Shown: positions 1 to 8,426, counted from the first letter of the stretch. The stretch is 64,000 nucleotides of DNA from Roseateles_B flavus (GCF_039872765.1 NZ_JBDPZC010000004.1:62001-126000), one strand, 5' to 3'. Numbers and translations: made by a program. Notes: generated by a model from the sequence alone, not told the origin.

Positions 1-61
1 ATGGCAATGGCGCCTGCTTGACTACGGACATGGCACTTTGTGCTAGTTGACCCGAGGGGCG

Positions 62-1045
62 TCAATGCGCCAGCGCATGACGGGTGCGGCGCCATTGCTG
101 CTCCGAGCTGAATCCGGCCAGGCGTGCGGCCTCCGAGAGGCTGGCACCCTTCTGGCGGGCCCGCTCGGCCAGTTCCAGGCGGATGGACTGCAGGTAGCGC
201 AGGGGGGTGGTGCCCGCATGCTCGCCGAACAGCCGTCCGAGGTGGCGCGGGGTCACATGGGCCACGGCGGCCATGCGGTCCAGGTTCCAGTCCTCGGCGG
301 GACGGGCGCTGATGGCGTCCTGCACCCGGTGCAGGGCCGGATGCAGGTGGTGCCGGTGGGCCAGCAAGGGAGAAAGCTCGGGGTCCTGGGGATTGCGCCG
401 CAGGTAGACCACCATGGTCTGGGCCACGCTGGCAGCGATGGCATCCCCGCAGCGGGCCTGGATCAGGTGCAGTGTGAGGTCGATGCCGGCGGTGATGCCG
501 GCGCTGGTGGCCAGGGGGCCGTCCAGCACGAAGACGCGGTTGTCCACCACCTCGGCGGCCGGGGCGCGCTCGCGCAGCTCGTCCAGCAGCTCGTGGTGGG
601 TGGTGCAGCGCCGCTGCTGCAGCAGGCCGGCCTCGGCCGCCAGCAGCGCGCCGGAGCAGATGCTGATCACGCGGCCGGCCCCCGCCTCCAGCAGCGTGCC
701 GCCCACCTCGTGCAGCCAGCGCAGGGTGCGCAGCTGGTCGGCACGCTCGGCGCTGCCCGCCGCTGGCTCGCCAGGCTGCATGTGGCGGCAGCCGAGCAGG
801 AAGAGCCAGCTGTCCGGCGTCAGGGTCGAGGGCAGGGGCTCGAGGCCGCCCACCATCAGCCCCACCGAGCTCGCGGCCTGCGGCTGCGCGGCCACGTAGC
901 GCAGGCGGAAGGCTGGCGCCAGGCCCTGGCGCTGCAGGGCCTGGTTGGCCAGGCGCAGGGCCTCGGCCGGGCCTGCCAGGTCCAGCAGCAGGGCGCGGGG
1001 CTGGACCAGGAAGACGGCGTCGATGAGGGTGTCGGGCGGGCGCAT
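62..1045 (-). CDS. GlxA-family AraC-type transcriptional regulator
   Basis: The 327-residue product has a DJ-1/PfpI (amidotransferase-like) sensor domain over about residues 1-190, including the nucleophile-elbow-like stretch ICSGALLAA. An AraC-type double helix-turn-helix follows in the last 100 residues (DRMAAVAHVTPRHLGRLF, then LSEAARLAGFSSEQQW). This architecture is that of GlxA/FtrA regulators, which usually control a neighbouring catabolic gene. It lies 22 bases downstream of the isochorismatase-like gene on the same strand, and a 15-base motif shared with that gene's upstream region sits just before its ATG. Its ligand is unknown. Confidence 0.88.
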   Translation of the reverse strand: MRPPDTLIDAVFLVQPRALLLDLAGPAEALRLANQALQRQGLAPAFRLRYVAAQPQAASSVGLMVGGLEPLPSTLTPDSWLFLLGCRHMQPGEPAAGSAERADQLRTLRWLHEVGGTLLEAGAGRVISICSGALLAAEAGLLQQRRCTTHHELLDELRERAPAAEVVDNRVFVLDGPLATSAGITAGIDLTLHLIQARCGDAIAASVAQTMVVYLRRNPQDPELSPLLAHRHHLHPALHRVQDAISARPAEDWNLDRMAAVAHVTPRHLGRLFGEHAGTTPLRYLQSIRLELAERARQKGASLSEAARLAGFSSEQQWRRTRHALAH

Positions 1046-1061
1046 GGCGCTGAGTATGCCT

Positions 1062-1076
1062 GTCAGATCAGGACAT
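1062..1076. promoter_or_regulatory. Candidate regulator site, copy 1 (GTCAGATCAGGACAT)
   Basis: This 15-base motif lies 17 bases upstream of the GlxA-type regulator start and overlaps the stop codon of the isochorismatase-like gene. It matches 14 of 15 bases of the copy at 1719-1733. The shared position next to the regulator and upstream of the putative target suggests an autoregulated operator. The assignment is inferred from sequence repetition only. Confidence 0.4.
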
Positions 1077-1634
1077 GGCCTTGGCGCGCTGCAGGGCCTG
1101 CTCCACCGTGCAGATGTGGGCGAAGCGGTCCTTCAGCACGGTTTCGGTGCGCAGCTTGATGTCCGCCGGGCTCAGCACCGCGCCGCTGTCGTGCTGCATG
1201 GCGAAGGTCAGCGTGGCCTCGGTGACGTAGTCCACCAGCCAGCCTTCGTCGCTGGCATGGCGGGTGGTGGTCTCGCAGCACTGCTCGGTGCGGATGCCGG
1301 CGACGATCAGGCGCTGGATGCCCTGCTGGTGCAGCCAGATGGCCAGGCCCGTGCCCACCAGGGCGCTGTGGCGGTGCTTGATGAACTCCACCGCCGCTTC
1401 GTAGGGCACCAGGCCGTCCAGCGGGCGCACATGGCCGGACTTCAGCGCGAAGGCGTTGTCGGCGGTCTCGGGGCCGTCGTTGTGCAGGATGCGCACGATG
1501 GGGATGCCCGCTGCCTGCGCGCCCTGGAGCAGGGCGTTGCTGCGCTCCAGGTAGGCGGGCAGCTCGGCCTCGTTCCAGTAGGGGCGGTGGCGGAAGGATT
1601 CCTGGACGTCGATGAAGATCAGGGCGGTGTTCAT
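1068..1634 (-). CDS. Isochorismatase-like cysteine hydrolase
   Basis: This 188-residue protein belongs to the isochorismatase/nicotinamidase-like hydrolase family. The expected catalytic triad is visible: Asp in ALIFIDVQ near the N terminus, Lys in FIKHRHSALVGTGL, and Cys in AGIRTEQCCETT. The ATG at 1634 is chosen because an AAGGA ribosome binding site precedes it; an upstream in-frame extension lacks family similarity. It lies between a DUF1415 gene and the GlxA-type regulator that probably controls it. The substrate cannot be told from sequence; an amide or ureido compound is typical. Confidence 0.88.
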   Translation of the reverse strand: MNTALIFIDVQESFRHRPYWNEAELPAYLERSNALLQGAQAAGIPIVRILHNDGPETADNAFALKSGHVRPLDGLVPYEAAVEFIKHRHSALVGTGLAIWLHQQGIQRLIVAGIRTEQCCETTTRHASDEGWLVDYVTEATLTFAMQHDSGAVLSPADIKLRTETVLKDRFAHICTVEQALQRAKAMS

Positions 1635-1717
1635 GAGTGCATTCCTTGCGGTGGTTGGGAATGTGCTCATGGTGCCGGGGCGGCGTCCGGGCGTCGCGCC
1701 GCATGCGGACCGCTTTC

Positions 1718-1758
1718 GGTCAGATCCGGACATCCATCGCCGGTGTCCGGATCTGACC
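1718..1758. promoter_or_regulatory. 15-bp perfect inverted repeat upstream of the isochorismatase gene
   Basis: Bases 1718-1732 and 1744-1758 are exact reverse complements separated by 11 bases. Each arm carries the GTCAGATCCGGACA motif also seen (one mismatch) before the neighbouring AraC-type regulator. The element is 84 bases upstream of the isochorismatase start and 6 bases after the DUF1415 stop. It could therefore be an operator, a terminator of the DUF1415 gene, or both. No T-run follows on the minus strand, which favours the operator reading. Confidence 0.5.
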
Positions 1759-1764
1759 CCGGCC

Positions 1765-2313
1765 TCAGCCGTGCGTCTTCAGGCCCAGGGCCTTCCAGCC
1801 TTCGAGGCCCAGCTTCTCCAGAGTGGCGATATTGGCCTCGTAGATGGCGTCGGTGTCCGGCATGGACTCCACGGCGCGCTCGATGCTCTCCTCGCGCAGC
1901 AGGTGCAGGGTGGGGTAGGGCGAGCGGTTGGTGAAGTTGCTGATGTCGTCCAGCTCGGTGCCTTCGAACTGGAAGTCCGGGTGGAAGCTCGCGACCTGCA
2001 GGAGGCCGTCCAGCTCCAGGTCCTCGACCAGCGCGTCGGCCGCGCCCTGGAAGTCGTTGAAGTCCAGGAAGTCGGTCAGCACCAGGGGGTGGATGAGGAC
2101 CGTGGTCTCGGTCTCTTCCGGATCCGTGCGGCGCAGCAGCAGCAGCTCGTGCGCCAGCTCCTTCAGCAGCTCCTCGGGCGTGGTGGCCTCGCTGACCACG
2201 TAGCGCAGCTGCTTCTTCACCTCGACCGCCTTGGCGAAGGGGCAGAGGTTCAGGCCGATGACGGCCTTCTGGACCCAGGCGCGGGTCTGGTTGATCACTT
2301 GGTCTTTGTCCAT
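1765..2313 (-). CDS. DUF1415 family protein
   Basis: This 182-residue soluble protein has the DUF1415 signature: an N-terminal NLCPFAKAV segment, then an acidic C-terminal half with SFHPDFQFEG and NRSPYPTLHLLRE. The ATG at 2313 (MDKDQVI) is preferred over an in-frame extension that runs into the preceding gene. The gene follows the M20 peptidase gene by 8 bases, so the two are probably co-transcribed. The family has no established function that I can state; the Cys/His/Asp conservation hints at an enzyme or redox role. Confidence 0.82.
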   Translation of the reverse strand: MDKDQVINQTRAWVQKAVIGLNLCPFAKAVEVKKQLRYVVSEATTPEELLKELAHELLLLRRTDPEETETTVLIHPLVLTDFLDFNDFQGAADALVEDLELDGLLQVASFHPDFQFEGTELDDISNFTNRSPYPTLHLLREESIERAVESMPDTDAIYEANIATLEKLGLEGWKALGLKTHG

Positions 2314-2321
2314 ATCAGGGC

Positions 2322-3509
2322 TCAAGGCTTGAACCAGCTTTCCACCAGACGCACCCACATGGAGCCGCCCAGCGGGATCAGTTCGTCGTTGAAGTCGTAG
2401 CTGGGGTTGTGCAGCGTGCAGGGACCCAGGCCGTGGCCGCCCACGCGGTGGGTGCCGTCGCCGTTGCCGATCAGGAAGTAGCAGCCGGGGATCTTCTGCA
2501 GGTAGTAGCTGAAGTCCTCGGCGCCCATGGTGGGCTCGAACTCCTGCACGTTCGCGGGGCCCACCAGGTCTTCCAGCACGCCGCGCACGAAGGCGGTCTC
2601 GGCCGGGTGGTTGATGGTGGGCGGGTAGTTGCGGCGGAAATGGAACTCGACCTCGCAGTCGAAGGCCTCGGCCGTGGCGCGGGCCACCTTCTCCATGCGC
2701 TGCTCGATCAGGTCCAGCAGCTCCAGCGTGAAGGTGCGCACCGTGCCCTGCAGCTCGGCGTGGTCGGGCACGACATTGGTGGCCTCGCCGGCCCGCAGCA
2801 TGGTCACCGAGATCACGCCGGCGTCCAGCGGCTTCTTGTTGCGGCTGATGATGGCCTGGAAGGCATTGACCATCTGGCAGGCCACGGGCACCGGGTCGAT
2901 CCCGAGATGCGGCATGGCGGCGTGGCAGCCCTTGCCGCGGATGGTGATCCTGAACTCGTTGCTGGATGCGAAGACCGGCCCGCTCTTGAGCGCAAACTCG
3001 CCGGCCTTCATCCCCGGCCAGTTGTGGATGCCGAAGATGGCCTCCATCGGGAACTGCTCGAAGAGGCCGTCCTTGATCATCTCGCGCGCGCCGCCGCCGC
3101 CTTCCTCGGCGGGCTGGAAGACCAGGTAGACGGTGCCGTCGAAGTTGCGGTGGCGGGCCAGATGCTGGGCCGCGGCCAGCAGCATGGCCGTGTGGCCGTC
3201 ATGGCCGCAGGCATGCATCTTCCCCGCATGCTGGCTGGCATGGGCGAAGGTGTTGTGCTCGGTCATGGGCAGGGCGTCGATGTCCGCCCGCAGGCCCAGG
3301 GTGCGCGTGCTGCTGCCGTTCTTCAGGATGCCCACGACGCCGGTCTTGCCCAGGCCGCGGTGCACGGGGATGCCCCAGGCCGTCAGCTGCCGGGCGATGA
3401 GTTCCGAGGTGCGTTCTTCCTGGAAGCAGAGTTCGGGGTGGGCGTGGATGTCGCGGCGCAGGGCGGTGAGGGCCGCGGCGTCCGCGAGGATGTCGGGGAT
3501 GAGTTTCAT
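2322..3509 (-). CDS. M20 family amidohydrolase (hippurate hydrolase-like)
   Basis: This 395-residue protein matches M20D metallo-amidohydrolases, which cleave N-acyl amino acids such as hippurate. Metal-binding motifs are visible: HACGHDGHTAM, the EEGGGG acidic pair, and GAEDFSYYL near the C terminus. The insert domain that mediates dimerisation (RGKGCHAAMPHLGIDP) is present. No signal peptide is seen, so it is cytoplasmic. It precedes the DUF1415 gene on the same strand, and a LivJ-type binding-protein gene lies just upstream, fitting amino-acid or peptide derivative use. The exact substrate is not predictable. Confidence 0.9.
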   Translation of the reverse strand: MKLIPDILADAAALTALRRDIHAHPELCFQEERTSELIARQLTAWGIPVHRGLGKTGVVGILKNGSSTRTLGLRADIDALPMTEHNTFAHASQHAGKMHACGHDGHTAMLLAAAQHLARHRNFDGTVYLVFQPAEEGGGGAREMIKDGLFEQFPMEAIFGIHNWPGMKAGEFALKSGPVFASSNEFRITIRGKGCHAAMPHLGIDPVPVACQMVNAFQAIISRNKKPLDAGVISVTMLRAGEATNVVPDHAELQGTVRTFTLELLDLIEQRMEKVARATAEAFDCEVEFHFRRNYPPTINHPAETAFVRGVLEDLVGPANVQEFEPTMGAEDFSYYLQKIPGCYFLIGNGDGTHRVGGHGLGPCTLHNPSYDFNDELIPLGGSMWVRLVESWFKP

Positions 3510-3578
3510 GGACAGGCTCCAGGCGCCGGTGCGGGACCGGTCCCGGGGCAGTGTACCCGTCGAGCCCCGACCGACCGC

Positions 3579-4703
3579 TCAGCGCTTGACCTTGCCGTCA
3601 CCGGTCAGCATGGAGAGCTCGACGAAGTTGGAGGCTACGCGCCGGCCGGGGCCGAACTTCACCGGGAAGCCGCCGGCGTTGTAGTTCTGCAGGCTCTCCA
3701 GGGCGCTGACCAGGGCCTCGCGGCTGCCCTTGCCATTGATGCGGCGCAGGCCTTCGCTGATGACCTTGGCGGCCAGGAAGCCCTCCATGGCGGTGTAGTT
3801 CAGCACGTGGCTGCCACCCGCCTTCTGCGCGGCGGCCTGGTATTCGGCCACGACTCCGGACGCCATGCCGAAGGGATAGGGCATGACCTGGCTGACCACG
3901 ATGCCGTTGGCCTCCCGGCCCAGCTCGTCCAGCAGGGCCTGGGTGCCCACGAAGCTCACGTTGAAGAACTGGCCCGAGTAGCCGGCCCGGCGCGATTCGC
4001 GGATGAAGGCCGCGCAGCTCTTGTAGGCGCTGACCAGCACCACCGCCTCGGGCTGGGAGGCCGCCAGCTTGCGGGCCGCCTCGGCCACGTCCACGCTGTT
4101 GCGCTGCACGGTGGCGGTGGCATGCACAGTCAGCTTGCGCTGCATCAGGGCGCGCACCACGCCGTCCAGGCCGGCCTTGCCGTAGGCGTCGTCCTGGTGG
4201 AAGACGGCGATCTTGCTGAGCCCCAGCTGGGTCAGCTGCCGGACGATCAGGGCCGTCTCGTCGTTGTAGGACGCGCGCAGGTGGAACACCCACGGATTGG
4301 CCGGATCGCGCAGGGCCTCTGCGCCAGTCAGGGGTGCGAAGAAGGGGATCTTGGCCTGCTGCACCAGGGGCAGGGCGGCCAGGCAGGTGGGCGTGCCCAC
4401 ATAGCCGAAGAGGGCGAAGGCATGGCCGGCGATCAGCTGCTCGGTATTGGCCTTGCAGCGCTCGGGCTCGTAGCCGTCGTCCAGGGTGCGCAGCTCCACG
4501 GGCAGGCCGCCGATGCCGCCGCTGGCGTTGACGCCGTCGAAGTAGAGCTTCGCCCCGGCCTGCATCTGCAGGCCCAGCTGGGCCGCGGGGCCGCTCAGCG
4601 GTGCCGACTGGCCCAGCACGATCTTCTTCTGGTCCTGGGCCTGGCTCCACAGGGGCAGGGCGGACAGGCTGGCGAGTTGGGCAAGGGCGAGGCGGCGGTT
4701 CAT
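3579..4703 (-). CDS. ABC transporter substrate-binding protein, LivJ type
   Basis: The 374-residue product has a signal peptide (about residues 1-23, ending LWSQA) followed by a type I periplasmic-binding fold of the branched-chain amino acid (LivJ/Peripla_BP_6) family. Characteristic segments include QSAPLSGPAAQLG near the start and FGYVGTPTC. No permease or ATPase lies alongside, so it is an orphan binding protein that may dock to transporters encoded elsewhere. The ATG at 4703 is chosen for the signal peptide. It is transcribed divergently from the molybdopterin oxidoreductase. Confidence 0.87.
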   Translation of the reverse strand: MNRRLALAQLASLSALPLWSQAQDQKKIVLGQSAPLSGPAAQLGLQMQAGAKLYFDGVNASGGIGGLPVELRTLDDGYEPERCKANTEQLIAGHAFALFGYVGTPTCLAALPLVQQAKIPFFAPLTGAEALRDPANPWVFHLRASYNDETALIVRQLTQLGLSKIAVFHQDDAYGKAGLDGVVRALMQRKLTVHATATVQRNSVDVAEAARKLAASQPEAVVLVSAYKSCAAFIRESRRAGYSGQFFNVSFVGTQALLDELGREANGIVVSQVMPYPFGMASGVVAEYQAAAQKAGGSHVLNYTAMEGFLAAKVISEGLRRINGKGSREALVSALESLQNYNAGGFPVKFGPGRRVASNFVELSMLTGDGKVKR

Positions 4704-4748
4704 GGGCGGGGACGGGACTGCAAAAAGCCGCGGAGCGTATCGCAAATC

Positions 4749-4766
4749 TAGGGTTTACCCTGTAAC
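4749..4766. promoter_or_regulatory. Palindromic operator candidate in divergent intergenic region
   Basis: Between the divergently transcribed binding-protein and oxidoreductase genes lies TTACCCTGTAA (4755-4765), an inverted repeat TTAC-N3-GTAA. It overlaps a second palindromic string, AGGGTTTACCCT (from 4750). Such a site midway between divergent starts is typical of a shared repressor or activator site. The cognate regulator is not identified. Confidence 0.35.
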
Positions 4767-4827
4767 TAATTGCCGAACTTCGCCCTTGCGAAAGGCTCGG
4801 GCAGGGCGCTTGTGCAATAGTGCTCGG

Positions 4828-6885
4828 ATGAACGCCCCCGAGCCCGCCATCGCCAGCCGTGTCGTCCACGGCGCCTGCCCGCACGACTGCCCCGACACCT
4901 GCGCCCTCAAGATCACCGTCGAGAACGAGCGGGTGGTCAAGGTCCAGGGAAGGGCGGAACACCCGTCCACCCACGGCGCCCTGTGCACCAAGGTGTCCCG
5001 CTACCCGGAGCGCACCTACCATCCCGAACGCCTGCTGCAGCCCATGAAGCGGGTCAGCGCCAAGCATGAGGCGCCGCGCTTCGAGCCGGTCAGCTGGGAC
5101 GAGGCCCTGGACGACATCGCCCGCCGCCTGCGCGCCATCGCCGCGCGCGACCCCCAGGCCATCCAGCCCTACAGCTATGCCGGCACCATGGGCCTGATCC
5201 AGGGCGAGAGCATGGCCGCGCGCTTCTTCAACGCGCTCGGCGCCGCGCGGCTGGACCGCACCATCTGCGCCTCCGCCGGGGCCGAGGCGCTCAATGCGAC
5301 CTACGGCAGCCGCGTGGGCATGCACCTGCGCTTCTTCGCCGAGAGCCGGCTGATCCTGATCTGGGGCAGCAACTCCATCGCCTCGAACCTGCATTTCTGG
5401 ACCTACGCCAACCAGGCCAAGCGCAATGGCGCGAAGCTGGTCTGCATCGATCCCCGCAAGACCGAGACGGCCGACAAGTGCCACCAGCACATCGCCCTGC
5501 TGCCCGGCACCGACGGCGCCCTGGCCCTGGGCCTCATGCACGAGCTGATCGTGAATGGCTGGCTGGACCAGGACTACCTGGACCGCCATGTTGACGACTG
5601 GCCCGCGATGCGCGAGCGGGCGTTGCAGTGGCCGCCGCAGCGCGCGGCCGAGGTCTGCGGCATCACGGCGGACGAAGTGCGCCAGCTGGCCCGCGAGTAC
5701 GGCACCACGGCCCCTGCGGCCATCCGCCTCAACTACGGCATGCAGCGCGTGCACGGCGGCGGCAATGCAGTGCGACTGATCGCGCTGCTGCCCTGCCTGA
5801 CCGGCGCCTGGAGGCACCGTGCCGGCGGCCTGCTGCTGTCGGCCTCGGGCTGGGCGGCACGGGTCAAGAACAGCCAGGCCCTGGAGCGCCCGGACCTGCT
5901 GGCGGGCCGCCAGCCGCGCATGGTCAACATGAGCGCCATCGGCGAGGCCCTGCTGCGCGAGGCCTCGCCCGAGTTCGGGCCGCGCATCGAGGCCCTGATC
6001 GTCTACAACAGCAATCCCGTGGCCGTGGCGCCTGACACCGCCCAGGTCCTGCGCGGTTTCCAGCGCCCGGACCTCTTCACCGTGGTGCTGGAGCACTTCA
6101 TGACCGATACGGCCGACCAGGCCGACTACGTGCTGCCTGCCACCACGCAGCTGGAGCACCTGGACGTGCACACCAGCTACGGCCACACCGATGTGCTGCG
6201 CAACGAGCCGGCCGTCGCGCCACTGGGTCAGGCCAAGCCCAACACGCAGATCTTCCGCGAGCTGGCCGCCCGCATGGGCCTGGACGACCCCTGCTTGCGC
6301 GAGACCGACGAGCAGCTCGCCGCCCAGGCCTTCACCGACGCCATCGACCAGGACCAGCTCAAGGCCCAGGGCTTCGTGAGCCTGGATGTGCCCGAGGCGC
6401 CCTTTGCCGAGGGCGGCTGGCCCACGCCCACGGGGCGGGTGCAGTGCGTCTCGCCGCGCTACGGCCTGCCGGACCACGTACCCAATCGCGAGAGCCGGCT
6501 GAGCAGCCCGGAGCTCGCGGCGCGCTACCCGCTGGCCATGATCTCGCCGCCGGCGCGCAACTTCCTCAACAGCAGCTTCGTCAACGTGAAGAGCCTGCGC
6601 GACATCGAGGGCGAGCCCCTGGTCGAGATGCATGCCGACGACGCCGCGGCGCGCCGGCTCGAGCATGGCCGCATGGTGCGCATCTTCAATGACCGCGGCA
6701 GCCTGCAATGCCGCCTGCACATCAGCGAGCGCGCACGGCCCGGCGTGGTCAACGGCCTTGGCGTGTGGTGGCGCAAGCTCTCGCCGGGCGGCGAGAACGT
6801 CAATGCCGTGACGCAGCAAGGCCTCACGGACATCGGCGGCGGCGCCACCTTCTACGACTGCCTGGTCGAGATCGCGGCCGTCTGA
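4828..6885 (+). CDS. Molybdopterin-dependent oxidoreductase, single-subunit DMSO reductase family
   Basis: The 685-residue protein is a member of the prokaryotic molybdopterin oxidoreductase superfamily. The N terminus carries the 4Fe-4S ligand pattern CPHDCPDTC followed later by LCTKVSRYPER. A cysteine in TICASAGAEA sits where the Mo ligand is expected. The C-terminal molydop-binding domain includes SPPARNFLNSSF and ARPGVVNGLGVWWRK. No Tat signal is seen, so it is probably cytoplasmic. No electron-transfer or anchoring subunit lies nearby. Start chosen at the ATG directly before MNAPEP. Its substrate is unknown. Confidence 0.9.
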   Translation: MNAPEPAIASRVVHGACPHDCPDTCALKITVENERVVKVQGRAEHPSTHGALCTKVSRYPERTYHPERLLQPMKRVSAKHEAPRFEPVSWDEALDDIARRLRAIAARDPQAIQPYSYAGTMGLIQGESMAARFFNALGAARLDRTICASAGAEALNATYGSRVGMHLRFFAESRLILIWGSNSIASNLHFWTYANQAKRNGAKLVCIDPRKTETADKCHQHIALLPGTDGALALGLMHELIVNGWLDQDYLDRHVDDWPAMRERALQWPPQRAAEVCGITADEVRQLAREYGTTAPAAIRLNYGMQRVHGGGNAVRLIALLPCLTGAWRHRAGGLLLSASGWAARVKNSQALERPDLLAGRQPRMVNMSAIGEALLREASPEFGPRIEALIVYNSNPVAVAPDTAQVLRGFQRPDLFTVVLEHFMTDTADQADYVLPATTQLEHLDVHTSYGHTDVLRNEPAVAPLGQAKPNTQIFRELAARMGLDDPCLRETDEQLAAQAFTDAIDQDQLKAQGFVSLDVPEAPFAEGGWPTPTGRVQCVSPRYGLPDHVPNRESRLSSPELAARYPLAMISPPARNFLNSSFVNVKSLRDIEGEPLVEMHADDAAARRLEHGRMVRIFNDRGSLQCRLHISERARPGVVNGLGVWWRKLSPGGENVNAVTQQGLTDIGGGATFYDCLVEIAAV

Positions 6886-7958
6886 TGGGGGGGCGGATCC
6901 GGGCCCCGGGTCGTGCCGGTCTGTGGGCGGCCCTGCTGCTGCCCTGGCTGACGGGCTGTGCCCAGCTGGGCTATCTGGGGCAGGCCGTCAGCGGCCATCT
7001 GCAGCTGGTGCAGGCGGCCCGGCCCGTGGATCAATGGCTGAGCCAGCCGGACCTGGACCCCGCCCTGAGGGAGCGCCTGCTGCTCAGCCAGCGGCTGCGC
7101 GACTACGCCACCGGCACCCTGGCTCTGCCGGACAACGCCAGCTACCGTCGCTATGCCGACCTGGGGCGGCCTGCCGCCGTCTGGAACGTGGTCGCGGCCC
7201 CGCCCTACAGCCTGCAGCTCAAGACCTGGTGCTATCCGCTGATGGGCTGCGCCGGCTATCGCGGCTTCTTCGACCGCGCCGCGGCGCAGGCCCTGGCCGA
7301 GCAGCTCAAGGCCGAGGGCTGGGAGCTGCAGGTCTATCCCGTGCCCGCCTACTCGACGCTGGGCTGGGGCAACTGGCTCGGCGGCGACCCCTTGCTCAAC
7401 ACCTTCATCCGCGACGGCGAGGGCGAGCTCGCCGGCCTGATCTTCCACGAACTGGCCCACCAGCAGGCCTATGCGGCCGACGACACGGAGTTCAACGAGA
7501 GCTACGCTACCGCCGTGGAGCGCATGGGCGCCCGGCGCTGGCTGGCTGAGCATGGCAGTGCGGAGGCCGCGCTGGCCTATGAGCGCCAGCGTCAGCGGCG
7601 GGACGAGTTCCTGGCCCTCGCCCTGCGCGGGCGGGAGCGCCTGGCCGGCGTCTACGGGCAAGACCTGACCCCCGAGGGGCGCGCGGCCGCCAAGCGCGAG
7701 GCCATGGCCGCCATCCAGGCCGACTACCGCCGGTGGCGCGACGGGCCCTGGCAGGGCTGGGCGGGCTATGACGGCTGGTTCGCCCGCGCCAACAACGCCG
7801 CCTTCGGCGTGCTGGCCGCCTATCACGGCCTGGTGCCGGCCTTCGAGCGCCTGTTCGTGGCCCAGGGCTCGGACTGGCCGCGCTTCCATGCCGAGGTGAA
7901 GCGCCTGGCGGCCTTGCCCAAGGCCCAGCGTCGGCTAGAGTTGGGCTCTTCCGAATGA
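6885..7958 (+). CDS. Predicted lipoprotein aminopeptidase (zinc metallopeptidase)
   Basis: This 357-residue protein begins with a lipoprotein signal ending in the lipobox LTGC, followed by the QLGYLGQAVSGHL stretch typical of COG4324-type predicted aminopeptidases. A zinc site HELAHQQ with a downstream glutamate-containing NESYATAVE segment supports metallopeptidase activity. Its ATG overlaps the stop of the oxidoreductase gene by one base (TGATG), so the two are translationally coupled. One exact copy of the dispersed 14-mer CAAGACCTGACCCC lies in frame here and encodes QDLTP. Confidence 0.82.
   Translation: MGGRIRAPGRAGLWAALLLPWLTGCAQLGYLGQAVSGHLQLVQAARPVDQWLSQPDLDPALRERLLLSQRLRDYATGTLALPDNASYRRYADLGRPAAVWNVVAAPPYSLQLKTWCYPLMGCAGYRGFFDRAAAQALAEQLKAEGWELQVYPVPAYSTLGWGNWLGGDPLLNTFIRDGEGELAGLIFHELAHQQAYAADDTEFNESYATAVERMGARRWLAEHGSAEAALAYERQRQRRDEFLALALRGRERLAGVYGQDLTPEGRAAAKREAMAAIQADYRRWRDGPWQGWAGYDGWFARANNAAFGVLAAYHGLVPAFERLFVAQGSDWPRFHAEVKRLAALPKAQRRLELGSSE
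7659..7672 (+). repeat. Dispersed 14-mer CAAGACCTGACCCC, copy 1
   Basis: Exact copy inside the aminopeptidase gene, read in frame as QDLTP. Other exact copies are at 8376-8389, 13380-13393, 50946-50959 (minus) and 52360-52373. Confidence 0.8.
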
Positions 7959-7979
7959 CGCTGCTGCGACCCCCTCACC

Positions 7980-8309
7980 ATGGCTGACATCCACATCCAC
8001 CGCGACCATCAACTGGGCCTCGAGAAGGCCCGCGAAGTGGCCTGGGCCTGGGCCGAGCAGGTCGAGCAGAAGTTCGACATGGAGTGCACCGTGATCGAGG
8101 GCGACACCAGCGACACCGTGGAGTTCGAGCGCTCCGGCGTCAAGGGCCAGCTGATCGTCACCGGCGACCACTTCGAGCTCGAGGCCAAGCTCGGCTTCCT
8201 GCTGGGCGCCTTCAAGTCCACCATCGAGGCCGAGGTCCAGAAGGAACTCGACACGCTCCTGGCCCAGTCCGGCGGCGGCAAGAAGCCGTCAAAGAAGAAG
8301 GCCGGCTGA
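7980..8309 (+). CDS. Polyhydroxyalkanoic acid system family protein
   Basis: This 109-residue protein matches the small PHA-granule-associated/regulatory family (PHA_gran_rgn, TIGR02610 type). It starts with ADIHIHRDHQLGLEKAREVAWAWAE and ends in a lysine-rich tail (KKPSKKKAG). Members occur in PHA-accumulating proteobacteria and are thought to associate with or regulate storage granules. The gene lies 21 bases after the aminopeptidase and upstream of a strong hairpin. The nearby acyl-CoA-binding protein and acyltransferase genes fit a storage-lipid setting. Confidence 0.85.
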   Translation: MADIHIHRDHQLGLEKAREVAWAWAEQVEQKFDMECTVIEGDTSDTVEFERSGVKGQLIVTGDHFELEAKLGFLLGAFKSTIEAEVQKELDTLLAQSGGGKKPSKKKAG

Positions 8310-8316
8310 CGACCGG

Positions 8317-8375
8317 CGGCGCAGCCCGCGCAGCGCACGCATGGTGCGGATCCCACTGCGCCGGCCCATCGCCAG
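8317..8375. repeat. Intergenic repeat, diverged half-copy A1
   Basis: Bases 8317-8375 resemble 8464-8523: both contain GGCGCAGCCCGCGC, then GCACG-AT-TGCGGATCC, then a GCCGG-CC block, with scattered differences. The two copies flank the terminator hairpin at 8397-8426. This looks like a duplicated palindromic intergenic element. Confidence 0.55.
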
Positions 8376-8389
8376 CAAGACCTGACCCC
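8376..8389 (+). repeat. Dispersed 14-mer CAAGACCTGACCCC, copy 2
   Basis: Exact intergenic copy directly before the terminator hairpin that follows the PHA-system gene. Confidence 0.8.
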
Positions 8390-8396
8390 ACCAAAA

Positions 8397-8426
8397 GAAA
8401 CAGCCAGGCTGAAGCCTGGCTGTTTC
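8397..8426. terminator. Bidirectional terminator hairpin
   Basis: A perfect 13-bp stem closes on a TGAA loop, GAAACAGCCAGGC then GCCTGGCTGTTTC. An A-rich stretch lies on the left and a T-rich arm on the right. It separates the plus-strand PHA-system gene from the minus-strand acyl-CoA-binding protein gene and could stop transcription from both. Confidence 0.75.

Noticed and set aside
2409..4751. Long plus-strand open frame of 780 codons opposite the M20 and LivJ genes
   Set aside because: Composition is Gly/Ala/Gln/His/Leu-rich with no family features; it is the antisense shadow of two well-supported minus-strand genes in GC-rich DNA.
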